NCBI RefSeq assembly: GCF_002072955.1
Contig: NZ_LPUF01000001.1
Location: 2,254,896 to 2,318,895, forward strand
DNA length: 64,000 nt
Direction: 5' to 3'
Source: Methyloprofundus sedimenti
GTDB lineage: Bacteria; Pseudomonadota; Gammaproteobacteria; Methylococcales; Methylomonadaceae
The position numbers were made by a program, and so were the translations under genes. Below the pieces are notes generated by a model, which worked only from the letters and a program-made list of their open reading frames with translations, was not told the DNA's origin and did no database searches. Positions 29,240-38,512 of the stretch are shown in pieces. Every line of letters begins with the position of its first letter. Positions within the stretch are counted from its first letter, which is position 1.

Positions 29240-30973
29240 ATGTCAAAAAAGAGAATATTAATTGTTGGTGGTGTTGCAGGAGGCGCTACTTGCGCTGCCA
29301 GGATACGCAGATTAAATGAAGCGTGTGAGATTATCATTTTTGAAATGGGCTCTTATGTCTCATTCGCTAATTGTGGTTTGCCTTATTTTATCGGTGATGT
29401 CATAGTCGAAGAAGACGCATTACTGGTTGCGACCCCCGCTTTATTTGAAAATCGATTTAATATTCGTGTTTGCACTGATACTCAGGTTATGTCGATAGAC
29501 AGGGAAAACCAGCGCATTAACGTGTGTGACTTAAAATCCGGTGAACAGCGCAATGAGCATTATGATGCACTGGTATTATCCACAGGTTCTCAATCGGTAT
29601 GGCCTGATATAAAAGGTCTGGATTTACCGGGGGTGCATGTCTTAAGAACCATTCCTGATAGTCGAAAAATTCGTGCGCAATTAGATAATATAGAGCGTGC
29701 AGTTGTTATGGGTGCCGGATATCTAGGACTGGAATTGGCTGAAAACCTGACAAAAAGAGCAGTACAGGTCACAGTATTACAATCTTCTGATCAGGTCATG
29801 CCCAGTCTGGATAAAGAAATGGCAGCCTATGTCGCTAAGCATTTGCGACTACATGGGCTAGAACTAAAATTAAGCTGTCAGACTTCGGCTATCACACAGA
29901 ATAGCGATCATTCATTACAGGTCTCACTAAGTTCTGGTGAACAATTAAATGTTGATGCAGTGATGATCTCTATTGGTGTCAAGCCTCGTGCTGAACTGGC
30001 CATACAGGCAGGCCTGGAGGTGGGTAGCCATGGAGGCATTCGCGTAAATGAATATCTGCAAACCAGCGATCCTAATATCTGGGCTGTTGGCGATGTGGTT
30101 GAAGTGAAGAATGTGATCACCAATGAATGGCAGTTGTTTCCTTTGGCAGGACCGGCCAATAAACAGGGAAGGCTGGCTGCTACAGATATTGTTAGAAAAA
30201 AGCTAGACACTATTCAAGCGGTACCTTACAGAGGAGTTCTAGGTACCACAGTCTGCGGTCTTTTTGGTTTAACCGTCGCTACGACAGGGGTTAATGAAAA
30301 AACACTGAAACAATGTCCCGGCATTGAGTATGAAAAAGTCTATTTACATCCCAGTAATCACGTTGGATATTATCCAGGTGCTAAACCGATTCATATTAAA
30401 ATGCTTTATGACGTACGCAACGGCAAGATTCTTGGCGCACAAGCGCTGGGTGAATCAGGTGTGGCAAGGAGAATTGATGTGCTGGCATCTTTTATACAGA
30501 TGGGCGGTACAGTTTTTGATCTGGAAGAAGCCGAGCTGTGCTACGCGCCGCAATTCGGCGCTACCAAAGATCCGGTAAATCTGGCAGGAATGATTGCTGC
30601 AAATCATTTACGTGGCAATCACCCGCTGGCTAAATGGGAAGATCTGGCAGATACGCATACTCAAGTTACTGACGAGCAGGATGATGTTGATCAAATGCTG
30701 GCATTTATTATGGATGATCCATATTCACAGGCTCAAATTATTGACGTGCGTACAGTTACCGAGTTTGCAGGGAAACATATTCCGCAAGCCATCAACATTC
30801 CACTGGATTCATTACGCGACCGTTTGCATGAATTATCACAGGAGCGTGAAATCTGGGTTGTCTGTGGTGTCGGACAACGAGCCTATAACGCAACACGCAT
30901 TTTGCAACAGCATGGCTTTCGCGTACGTAATCTTTCCGGTGGCATGCAAACATATGCAAGCTACGAGGAATAG
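29240..30973 (+). CDS. CoA-disulfide reductase with C-terminal rhodanese domain
   Basis: NAD(P)H-dependent flavoenzyme of 577 aa. The N-terminal FAD fold (RILIVGGVAGGATCAARIRR) is followed by the single redox cysteine in SFANCGLPYF (about residue 44), as in CoA-disulfide reductases, which hold a Cys-SSCoA. A second dinucleotide fold comes next (AVVMGAGYLGLELAENL), then a dimerisation domain, and from about 460 a rhodanese domain with active-site loop VVCGVGQRAYNA. Such fusions reduce CoA disulfides or CoA-persulfides and polysulfide, passing sulfur to the rhodanese Cys. It is 33 bases before the P-type ATPase and may lead that operon. Confidence 0.9.
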   Translation: MSKKRILIVGGVAGGATCAARIRRLNEACEIIIFEMGSYVSFANCGLPYFIGDVIVEEDALLVATPALFENRFNIRVCTDTQVMSIDRENQRINVCDLKSGEQRNEHYDALVLSTGSQSVWPDIKGLDLPGVHVLRTIPDSRKIRAQLDNIERAVVMGAGYLGLELAENLTKRAVQVTVLQSSDQVMPSLDKEMAAYVAKHLRLHGLELKLSCQTSAITQNSDHSLQVSLSSGEQLNVDAVMISIGVKPRAELAIQAGLEVGSHGGIRVNEYLQTSDPNIWAVGDVVEVKNVITNEWQLFPLAGPANKQGRLAATDIVRKKLDTIQAVPYRGVLGTTVCGLFGLTVATTGVNEKTLKQCPGIEYEKVYLHPSNHVGYYPGAKPIHIKMLYDVRNGKILGAQALGESGVARRIDVLASFIQMGGTVFDLEEAELCYAPQFGATKDPVNLAGMIAANHLRGNHPLAKWEDLADTHTQVTDEQDDVDQMLAFIMDDPYSQAQIIDVRTVTEFAGKHIPQAINIPLDSLRDRLHELSQEREIWVVCGVGQRAYNATRILQQHGFRVRNLSGGMQTYASYEE

Positions 30974-31006
30974 CGTTACACTTGCACTTAAACACTATCA
31001 AGAGTA

Positions 31007-33472
31007 ATGAATATGTCTAAAACACAAGAATTTAGCCATTTTATAATTAAGCATCAGTTGCAGCGACGCATTAGAATTATTGTGCCAAGTCTTTTTCGGG
31101 ATAAGGAACGTGCGACTATTTTGCAGATTGTGTTGTTAAAAAGAGCAGCGATTGAAGAAGTAAGTTGTGTCTGGCAAATTAATTCCCTCACTATTTATTT
31201 TGATCCTGAACAACTACCTAAAGAAAACTTGTTCAAACTATTAGAGACTGTGCTGGCCAATTTTTCTAAAAAACCGCATGCCAGCATCAGTAAATTTTCC
31301 GCACACCATAAACACCCCGACGGCCCTAAACAGGATGTCGTGTTTGGTATAGGCGGCATGAGCTGTGCTTCCTGTGCCTTATTTCTGGAAATGGTACTCT
31401 CCAGAAACCTTAATAACCAGCATGTCAGCATCAATTATATTTCCGAAACAGGTAATGTCAGCGGTTATTTGACCAAGGAGGAAATATTTAAAATAGTTCA
31501 TGATAGTGGCTATCAGGCATACTCAATCGATACTCTGGCAGAAAGAAAATTATTACTCAAATTCAGTCACAATCACTTACTCAGCACTAAAAAACGCTTG
31601 CTGATCATTACACTACTGGATGTGCCCGTTTTGCTTGCCAGTTTATTTTTTAAAACCAGTAAACGGATGCGATTGATACAGGCACTGTTCAGTTTTCCGG
31701 TGGTATTTTTAGGCGGTGGCGGGGAAATCTTTAAAAAATCCTGGATTCAGGCAAAACAGGGAACCTTGAATATGGATACGCTGGTTGCCATAGGGGCGGG
31801 TTCGGCTTATATGGTCAGTATTCCTGCATTATTCAATGTACGAAAACACGCTTATTTTGAAGCAGCTACTGCAATTATCGGATTTGTCCAGGTGGGTCGA
31901 TATCTGGAGGAATTGGCTAAAAGTAAAATGGTTCATGATGTTGAAGAGCTGGTTAATATGCAGCCGCAAAATGCAACGCTATTAGAAGGTAGAATTGAAA
32001 GCATTATAAGCATAGATAAAATAGCGATAGATAATGTGCTTTTAATCCGCCCAGGCGAGAGAATTCCTGTTGATGGTATCGTGTTGAGCGGGCTTTCCAG
32101 TGTCGATGAGTCAATGGTTACAGGCGCTAATGCGCCCTGCATAAAAGAAAAAGGACACAAACTGTTTGATGGCAGTATTAATGGCAGTGGTGTATTGCGC
32201 ATGCAAGCAACTGCAATTGGTAAAGATACTGTACTAGCAGGCCTTGTGCATATGATTGATCAAACCCAGAGTTCGAAATTACAAATTCAGAAAACGGTCG
32301 ATATTATATCCTCGCATTTAACACCCGCGATTATGTTTTTATCTGTGCTCACATTTGGAGGCTGGGTGATCAGGGGCGAAGCTGTTGCACATGCCTTTGC
32401 CAATGCAATTTCTGTGTTGCTAATTTCTTGCCCCTGCGCTTTAGGTTTGGCGACTCCTGCAGCGACCAGTGTCAGTTCAGGACAGGCTGCGAAGCGCAAA
32501 ATCTATATACGCAATGGCAATGCATTGGAACAAATGGCCGTAATAGATACCATTATTTTTGATAAAACCGGCACGCTAACAGAAGGTCATGCCAAAGTCG
32601 TTGGCTATTTGAATATTTCAGATTTGCAGGACGATTATCTGTTGCAGCTTGCTGCTTCTGTGGAATTTAATTCAGAACATTTGTTGGGCAAAGCCGTGGT
32701 TGAGTATGTAAGAAGTTTGGATCTGCCATTATTTCAAGCGACTAAATTTCATTCTATTCCAGATCAGGGGGTACGCGCGGAAGTCAATGGACATGGTATT
32801 ATGCTGGGTAATGAAAGCTGGCTGCAACAACAGAAAATTGATATGTCGGTTGTCCAAGACACCGCCGCAAATTGGGCTAAACAGGGAAACAACCTGATTT
32901 ATCTGGTTGTCGATAATAAACTTGCGGCATTGCTATCATTAACTGACCAAATAAGAAAAGGTGCCAGACAGTTGATGATTGATTTACATAAGCAAGGTAT
33001 TGAAACGCTGATGCTTACAGGGGACACCAAAGCTTCGGCACAAGTTGTAGCGGATTTGGCTGGAATTGAATCAGTGACTGCCAATGCGAGCCCGGCCAGA
33101 AAAATTCAGTTTATTAGGGATCTACAGACACGGGGTAGAGTGGTGGCCATGGTCGGTGATGGCATTAATGATGCTCCCGCTCTTGCGGCAGCAAATGTTA
33201 GTCTGGTGGTTGGAAATGCTACCGGGATAGCGATTGAAACTGCTGATTATATTCTGGTTGATAGTGATATAAGTAAAGTGGCTGAAGTACTGGATCTCAG
33301 TAAGCAGACATTAACGGTGGTTCAGCAAAATCTGTTTTGGGCATTTGCTTACAATGCGATAGCAATACCCGTCGCCATGACCGGTAAATTAAGCCCGATG
33401 ATTTCATCAGCGGCGATGGCCTTAAGTTCAGTGTCTGTTATTGCCAATTCACTGCGGTTGAATAAAAAATAA
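31007..33472 (+). CDS. Copper-type P1B ATPase with altered actuator motif
   Basis: Membrane ATPase of 821 aa. A degenerate metal-binding-like domain (20-90, no CxxC) is followed by a second with GMSCASC (117-123). The membrane site CPC is at 475-477, with MxxSS (MALSS) in the last helix, both typical of Cu+ pumps. Phosphorylation motif DKTGT (519-523), TGDT (671-674) and hinge GDGIND (717-722) are intact. However, the actuator loop reads VDESMVTGANAP, so the TGE glutamate needed for dephosphorylation is Ala374, and SEHP is SEHL (556-559). It may turn over slowly or act as a sensor; this is inference. An MlaE-like gene follows after 164 bases. Confidence 0.9.
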   Translation: MNMSKTQEFSHFIIKHQLQRRIRIIVPSLFRDKERATILQIVLLKRAAIEEVSCVWQINSLTIYFDPEQLPKENLFKLLETVLANFSKKPHASISKFSAHHKHPDGPKQDVVFGIGGMSCASCALFLEMVLSRNLNNQHVSINYISETGNVSGYLTKEEIFKIVHDSGYQAYSIDTLAERKLLLKFSHNHLLSTKKRLLIITLLDVPVLLASLFFKTSKRMRLIQALFSFPVVFLGGGGEIFKKSWIQAKQGTLNMDTLVAIGAGSAYMVSIPALFNVRKHAYFEAATAIIGFVQVGRYLEELAKSKMVHDVEELVNMQPQNATLLEGRIESIISIDKIAIDNVLLIRPGERIPVDGIVLSGLSSVDESMVTGANAPCIKEKGHKLFDGSINGSGVLRMQATAIGKDTVLAGLVHMIDQTQSSKLQIQKTVDIISSHLTPAIMFLSVLTFGGWVIRGEAVAHAFANAISVLLISCPCALGLATPAATSVSSGQAAKRKIYIRNGNALEQMAVIDTIIFDKTGTLTEGHAKVVGYLNISDLQDDYLLQLAASVEFNSEHLLGKAVVEYVRSLDLPLFQATKFHSIPDQGVRAEVNGHGIMLGNESWLQQQKIDMSVVQDTAANWAKQGNNLIYLVVDNKLAALLSLTDQIRKGARQLMIDLHKQGIETLMLTGDTKASAQVVADLAGIESVTANASPARKIQFIRDLQTRGRVVAMVGDGINDAPALAAANVSLVVGNATGIAIETADYILVDSDISKVAEVLDLSKQTLTVVQQNLFWAFAYNAIAIPVAMTGKLSPMISSAAMALSSVSVIANSLRLNKK

Positions 33473-33636
33473 ACATAAAGGCAATGTCATTAAATTTAAT
33501 CCAGAAAGGGTGATTTATGCCCTGAATTCACTTGATTAAGTAGCTATCGCACATGTTACGGTATTGATATTGAGTAAATTATAGGTAGTGCCAATTAAAC
33601 TTCCCATAGTTCGTATGGAATATCAAGGATTAAACT

Positions 33637-34419
33637 ATGAATTTTTTCGGTTGGGTTGGCCAAAGCTGTATTGCGTCGTTCCTTTACATCATTGACTTCA
33701 CTTGTTTTCTGACGCAGACACTTGCCGTATGGCAGCCTCACCGTAATGTTTTTAACAGGGCGGTCTATTCCAATTTGCTCGGCCAGCTCATTTATACAGG
33801 AATTGATGCAATTGCGATGATTTCATTTCTGGCTGTGCTGGTTGGAATTGGAGCAACTTCTCAACTAATTTATATCATGCAGGCCATAACCGGTGCCGGT
33901 GATTTGACTGAAATTCTTGCCAGACTTGTGGTCAGTGAGCTTGGTCCGCTGATTACCGGAGTCATTCTCGTTGGCCGATCGTGTTCAGCTATTGCTGTTG
34001 ATTTGGGAAATACCAAAGTCCGTGGCGAAATTGAACCACTGGAGTTTCTAGGTATTGATGTAGCTGATTATTTTGTTGTTCCCAGAATAATTTGTATGAT
34101 GATTAGTCAAGTAACACTAGCCCTGTACTTTTCAATTTTGATGGTATTAAGTGGGGTATTTTTTAGTGCATTTATCTATCATTTTTCAGCACAGGAATCA
34201 TTGTTGCAATTGCTAAATAAAATGACTGTCAATGTAGTCATGATTTTTATGCTTAAAAACCTTATTTTTGGTTTGGTAATTGGCGCTCTGGCTTGTTTTC
34301 ATGGGCTTTTAGTAGAAAATTCTCCGACTCAGGTACCGCAACAGATGCAAAAGGCTGTGGTGAGAAGTCTGGTATTTTTATTCCTGGCAGATGGCTATTT
34401 TTTACTCGTCACCTTATGA
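33637..34419 (+). CDS. MlaE-family ABC permease
   Basis: Inner-membrane permease of 260 aa of the MlaE/TrnI family, which moves phospholipids or other lipids between membranes with an MCE protein. Five to six hydrophobic segments are visible. The family's central block is seen as ELGPLITGVILVGRSCSAIAVDLGNTKVRGEIEPLEFLGID, which contains the cytoplasmic coupling helix with Glu and Arg/Lys. It is not obviously degenerate. Its stop overlaps the start of the next gene by ATGA, indicating coupled translation with the MlaF-like protein. Confidence 0.88.
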   Translation: MNFFGWVGQSCIASFLYIIDFTCFLTQTLAVWQPHRNVFNRAVYSNLLGQLIYTGIDAIAMISFLAVLVGIGATSQLIYIMQAITGAGDLTEILARLVVSELGPLITGVILVGRSCSAIAVDLGNTKVRGEIEPLEFLGIDVADYFVVPRIICMMISQVTLALYFSILMVLSGVFFSAFIYHFSAQESLLQLLNKMTVNVVMIFMLKNLIFGLVIGALACFHGLLVENSPTQVPQQMQKAVVRSLVFLFLADGYFLLVTL

Positions 34420-35195
34420 CTGCTGTTACTATTACAGATACCATCAAGGCATATGCAGCTACTCCAGATCCGGGAGATAGTAGTTTGATGTTTCCTTCTT
34501 TAGACTGTCGGATACACTCTAATAGTCTGACCTGTCTGGTAGGGCCCCATCGCTTCCAGTTGAGAGCCTATTTGGAAATGTTAGCCGGCATCAGTAAACC
34601 AAAACAGGGCGAGGTAAAGGTTTTTGGACATATGATCTCAGAGCTTGATAAAGCAGCCTGGCGGAATCTCCGATCGCAAATAGGCTATCTTTCCGGAGCC
34701 TCCCCTTTGTTGTCAGTACAGCACGGATTGATGAATGTGATGTTACCGCTGCTTTATCATCGTCATCTTTCATTCCGCGAGACGGCTGATAAAGCGAGAG
34801 CTTTAATGACTGAATTAAACTGTGATTTTGAGCCGACAACGTTTCCGGCACTGTTAAACAGTTTTCAGCGATCACAGCTCGCCCTGGCGCGTGCCTTAAT
34901 TCTTGATCCTTCCTTACTAATTCTGGATGTCCCATTTCATGACCTCGGAGCGAAGCAGCGAGAGCAAATGGGTAGTTTACTGGGAAAATATAAACACCAT
35001 CGTGCCGTATGCATGATTGGTGGACTTCAATATGCTCACTTTCTGGAGCAGCATGCGAACCAGATTATTTTTATTTCCGAGCATAAAATAATAAATTTCA
35101 GTAGTTGGCAGGCATTTATGCAAACTGAAGACCAGGAAGTTAAGGACTTGATGAATGTTTTTCAGAGTACACCATGGGGCTTAAATGAAAACTGA
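34416..35195 (+). CDS. MlaF-like ABC protein lacking all ATPase motifs (pseudo-ATPase)
   Basis: 259-aa protein with the overall layout of MlaF. An upstream in-frame ATG at 34293 exists, but the ATGA overlap with the permease stop marks 34416 as the start. Where Walker A should be, it has VGPHRFQLRAYL (42-53), with no GKS/T. The signature LSGG is LNSF (147-150). Walker B keeps LLILD (167-171), but the catalytic Glu is Val172. The H-loop position reads MIGGLQ, with no His, and the Q-loop Gln is absent. ALARALILDPSLLILD and GEVKVFG still identify the fold. The frame is clean and both neighbours overlap it, so it is unlikely to be a dead gene; it probably serves as a structural, non-hydrolysing subunit. 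Confidence 0.85.
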   Translation: MTAVTITDTIKAYAATPDPGDSSLMFPSLDCRIHSNSLTCLVGPHRFQLRAYLEMLAGISKPKQGEVKVFGHMISELDKAAWRNLRSQIGYLSGASPLLSVQHGLMNVMLPLLYHRHLSFRETADKARALMTELNCDFEPTTFPALLNSFQRSQLALARALILDPSLLILDVPFHDLGAKQREQMGSLLGKYKHHRAVCMIGGLQYAHFLEQHANQIIFISEHKIINFSSWQAFMQTEDQEVKDLMNVFQSTPWGLNEN

Positions 35196-36204
35196 TCCAG
35201 CAAGAAAAACCGGACCTTATATGCATAAGGTTACTTACAATTACCGTGAGCGGATTGTAGGCTTTTTTGTTATTTCTGCTTTTGTATTGTTCTCGCTACT
35301 TATCATCATCAGTGGTAGAAACCAGCATTTTTTTGAAAAACAAGTGACTTATTATATGGATGTTACCAGTACCGAAGGAATTAGCCAGGGGAGTGTTGTC
35401 AAGGCATTAGGAAATGAAGTAGGAACAGTAACAGCCATGAATCTCAGAGAAAACAGTAAAATTCGGGTTACGATTGAAGTTTATGCAGGAAGCCAGGCTT
35501 TTATTAGAACCGGAGCAAAGGTAATAGTTAACAGGTTAACCAATATTAGCGAAGCATTAATTGAAATAAAGTCTGATTCGATAAATGCACCCGTGTTAGC
35601 GGAAGGAAGTGTTATACCCGTAGATGAGACCCCATCATTAAATGATTTGTTACTGGGTGTTGCACATATTATTCAGGCAGCAGACAGGCATGACCTATTA
35701 AACAAGCTAGAAACTCTATTACCAAAACTGGAAGTAACCATAGAAAATGCACATAAAATTATCGCACAAATAGCGACTGGGCATGGAGTTCTCGGGGCGG
35801 CCGTTTTCGACAAACAGGTGGAAAAAGAGTTAAAGGTTGTTGTTACCTCAGGTGCAGAAATTTTGCAGGAAGCTAAAGGCACTGTCGGTCTAGCTAAACA
35901 GAGACTGATTCAAATGGAACCTTTGTTAAATGATGCTCAATATATAAGCCAGGATATACGTATTGCCTCACAAAATATTCCAGCGATGGTTAAAAATCTG
36001 AACGAAATCATTGAAAAAACTAACACCGCTATAACGCTGATCAACAGCGAATTAGAACATATTCCGGGCACAATTATTGATACTAGAAGAACTTTAAGCA
36101 AAACTGATCACTTAATAGATAGCGTTCAAAGTACATGGCCCTTGTCGAATGATATTGATAAAAATAAACTTAATCTGCTGATTCCAGTACACCCTCTACC
36201 ATGA
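35185..36204 (+). CDS. MlaD-like MCE-domain protein
   Basis: 339-aa protein with a short cytoplasmic N-terminus, one membrane helix (about residues 28-45) and a periplasmic MCE domain (about 55-130: YYMDVTSTEGISQGSVVKAL, GTVTAMNL, RLTNISEALIEIKS). A long helical, coiled-coil-prone tail follows. MCE proteins bind lipid and form the periplasmic tunnel for MlaE/MlaF. The start at 35185 overlaps the MlaF-like stop by 11 bases and has a GGGGC upstream; an internal ATG at 35221 is an alternative. The stop overlaps the next start by four bases. Confidence 0.9.
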   Translation: MKTDPARKTGPYMHKVTYNYRERIVGFFVISAFVLFSLLIIISGRNQHFFEKQVTYYMDVTSTEGISQGSVVKALGNEVGTVTAMNLRENSKIRVTIEVYAGSQAFIRTGAKVIVNRLTNISEALIEIKSDSINAPVLAEGSVIPVDETPSLNDLLLGVAHIIQAADRHDLLNKLETLLPKLEVTIENAHKIIAQIATGHGVLGAAVFDKQVEKELKVVVTSGAEILQEAKGTVGLAKQRLIQMEPLLNDAQYISQDIRIASQNIPAMVKNLNEIIEKTNTAITLINSELEHIPGTIIDTRRTLSKTDHLIDSVQSTWPLSNDIDKNKLNLLIPVHPLP

Positions 36205-37151
36205 TAAGGACATATATCAAGGCATGTTTGCTAATCTTTTCTTTCATGCTTTCAGCTTGTGGCGGTAATACTGTTACCAAATCGCCAGTCATACTGGATG
36301 CAGAAAGTGATATGAATAATGGTTTGCAAGCATTTGCGGATGCTGACTGGAGCAGTGCTCAAAGTTTTTTTAGCAGGGCATTGTCACTATACGAAGGAAT
36401 AGACAGTCAAAAGGGTATTCTATATAGTCATATTAATCTGGCTGAAGTGGGGTTATCTGTTGGTAACTATCAGGCAACTCAGTTACATCTGGAGCGTGCC
36501 GGCATAATTGCAAAAAATGTCGAATTCCAGGATTATCAACCACGTATTACCCTGCTATTAGCGCAAAGTATACTTCAACAACAAGACTATGTTCAGGCTG
36601 AAAAAATATTGCAAGCGTTGCTTCCAGAGTTCAATGAACTGATACCCGTCAATACACCTGACACAATACAGTTGACTGCTATTGCAAGCCGAACCAGAAT
36701 TGCATTTGCGCAGCAACAGGACGAGTCAAAATGGACTCAACGCTATGCTCAAGCATTGACCAAATCGGATAGCAATTCTGTTGCTCTAGAAAGCCGTTTG
36801 CTGCGTTTTCAGGCTGAACTACTGCGGAGGGAACAGCATTTTAGAGACGCTGAATCTCATTTGCAGCGTGCGCTTACCGGGTATAAAGCGATTTCTTCAC
36901 GTGCGGATATCGCAGCGACACTTGCAGAGTTAGGATGTCTTTCGGCCCAGGGTCATTGGCAGGATGCGCAGGGATATTTTATTCGATCCAATAAGGTATT
37001 TAGTTATATTGGAGATATTGACGCTATTATCAATAATACAAAACTCCTGATTAGAGTGGAGTTGCAATTGGGAAATCTTGAGCGCTGTAACTCATTAACA
37101 AAGCGGCTGACAGAAATACAAAAAGAACATCTGCAAGAAGTGGAGAAATAG
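36201..37151 (+). CDS. TPR-like lipoprotein, last gene of the MCE operon
   Basis: 316-aa predicted lipoprotein: signal peptide with lipobox LSAC (Cys20). The rest is helical with TPR-like repeats, such as MNNGLQAFADADWSSAQSFFSRALSLYEG, LYSHINLAEVGLSVGNYQATQLHLERAG and AESHLQRALTGYKAI. ATGA overlap with the MlaD-like gene shows translational coupling. MCE operons often end with an outer-membrane lipoprotein, but those I know carry a different (ABC-type auxiliary) domain, so the TPR form is unusual. It may bridge the MCE complex to the outer membrane; this is inference. Confidence 0.7.
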   Translation: MIRTYIKACLLIFSFMLSACGGNTVTKSPVILDAESDMNNGLQAFADADWSSAQSFFSRALSLYEGIDSQKGILYSHINLAEVGLSVGNYQATQLHLERAGIIAKNVEFQDYQPRITLLLAQSILQQQDYVQAEKILQALLPEFNELIPVNTPDTIQLTAIASRTRIAFAQQQDESKWTQRYAQALTKSDSNSVALESRLLRFQAELLRREQHFRDAESHLQRALTGYKAISSRADIAATLAELGCLSAQGHWQDAQGYFIRSNKVFSYIGDIDAIINNTKLLIRVELQLGNLERCNSLTKRLTEIQKEHLQEVEK

Positions 37152-37345
37152 CCCGAATCCAGAAGAGTGTGCGGGCTGAACAAGGTCGACACTTCCAGTA
37201 AAAAATTACCAGCTATATGCATTAATTTGGCTCCGTTTCCCTGATTTTCAGCGAGGGAAGCCTCTATTTAAATGCGCTGGAAAATTGAACTGGATTTTTT
37301 TACCCATTAAAATTCATAACAGAGTCGCATACCAGACAGGATCAT

Positions 37346-38512
37346 TCATCTGACTGCCACCGTATTCGCCACGATAATTTTTGCGATCATTTGTTCGACA
37401 CCGTCCAATTCATCACTGAACACATCGGTCCGATAGGCCGTGCCAGCAGTATTCACTTCGGAATTCAGCATCGGCTCGCCAGGCTCGCTGGTATTAACCC
37501 GGGTCAGAGTCGAAAGACCGGGCAGCAGTGGATTTTGCCGGAGCTCTTCGGCATCAATTGCGATACGTATGGGAACCCGCTCGGTAATATGGATAAAATT
37601 GCCGTTTGCGTTGTTGGTCGGCAATAAGGCGAAACTGCTACCGGTACCCGGATTTATCCCGATCACCCGTCCGTGATAAAGCATAGCCTTACCATATGCA
37701 TCAACCCTGATTTCGGCGCTCTGTCCCGGTCTGATGGCGGCCAACTTGGTTTCCAAAAAGTTGGCCTCGACCCAGACATCGTACATCGGCACAATGACCA
37801 TAAGCTGCGCTCCTGCCTCGACCAGATTGCCAACCTGGGCTTTACGCTTGGCCACAAAACCCGATATCGGTGCCACCACATTACGCCGATGATAAGCCAG
37901 AAAAGCCCGGCGTAACTTGCTCTTGGCTTTTTCCACTGCTGGATGATGCGCTACGCTCTGACCTAATATTTGTGCTTCGATACCAGACTTCTCAGCCTTG
38001 ATAGCAGCAATGGATGCTTCCAAAGCGCGCACCTGGTCCCGCGCATTCTGCACCTGTTGTTCCGATACCGCACCTTCACGCACTGCCAGATCAAACCGGC
38101 GCAGATCATGCTGGACTTTGGTAAATTCCGCTTTACGTGCTTCCATCCGTTGTTGCAGAGTATCGATACGAGTTTTCAAGGTGACGATGTCGCGCAGCGT
38201 TTCAGCTAATTCGGCCTGTGCCTGTTGCAGATCTATCTGCGCCCGGGCACCATCTAGCTTAACCAGTACTTGGCCCGCTTGCACATATTGGGTATTTTCC
38301 GCCAGAATTTCAACAACAGTACCATCGGTCTGCGCTTTCAAACTAATCAGATGGCCGGTGATAAATGCGTCATCGGTGGTCTCCCAATCTCGATTGAGAT
38401 ACCACCAACGTACGAAATAGGCCATGCTGGCCAGTAGTATGATGGCTGTTACCATAATTAATCGGCGTCTGCGTTGCCTGATAATGGCTTTTGGTCGAAT
38501 CAATTTTTGCAT
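37346..38512 (-). CDS. HlyD/EmrA-family efflux adaptor
   Basis: Periplasmic adaptor of a tripartite drug pump. The ATG at 38512 gives 388 aa; a GTG 12 bases earlier is possible. A basic N-terminus precedes one membrane helix (about 18-38). The motif WETTDDAFITGHLISLKAQTDGTV opens the lipoyl domain, as in EmrA. A long alpha-hairpin (about 75-185) and the second lipoyl half (VVAPISGFVAKRKAQVGNLV) follow. It overlaps the end of the outer-membrane channel gene, completing a lipoprotein / small protein / MFS / channel / adaptor operon read leftward. Confidence 0.92.
   Translation of the reverse strand: MQKLIRPKAIIRQRRRRLIMVTAIILLASMAYFVRWWYLNRDWETTDDAFITGHLISLKAQTDGTVVEILAENTQYVQAGQVLVKLDGARAQIDLQQAQAELAETLRDIVTLKTRIDTLQQRMEARKAEFTKVQHDLRRFDLAVREGAVSEQQVQNARDQVRALEASIAAIKAEKSGIEAQILGQSVAHHPAVEKAKSKLRRAFLAYHRRNVVAPISGFVAKRKAQVGNLVEAGAQLMVIVPMYDVWVEANFLETKLAAIRPGQSAEIRVDAYGKAMLYHGRVIGINPGTGSSFALLPTNNANGNFIHITERVPIRIAIDAEELRQNPLLPGLSTLTRVNTSEPGEPMLNSEVNTAGTAYRTDVFSDELDGVEQMIAKIIVANTVAVR

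Noticed and set aside
34591-34935. 114-codon minus-strand frame opposite the MlaF-like gene
   Set aside because: No recognisable motif and no ribosome site; the plus frame is overlap-coupled to its neighbours.
37998-38420. 140-codon plus-strand frame rich in Arg, Cys and Ser
   Set aside because: Antisense to the HlyD adaptor; composition typical of a shadow of a GC-rich gene.
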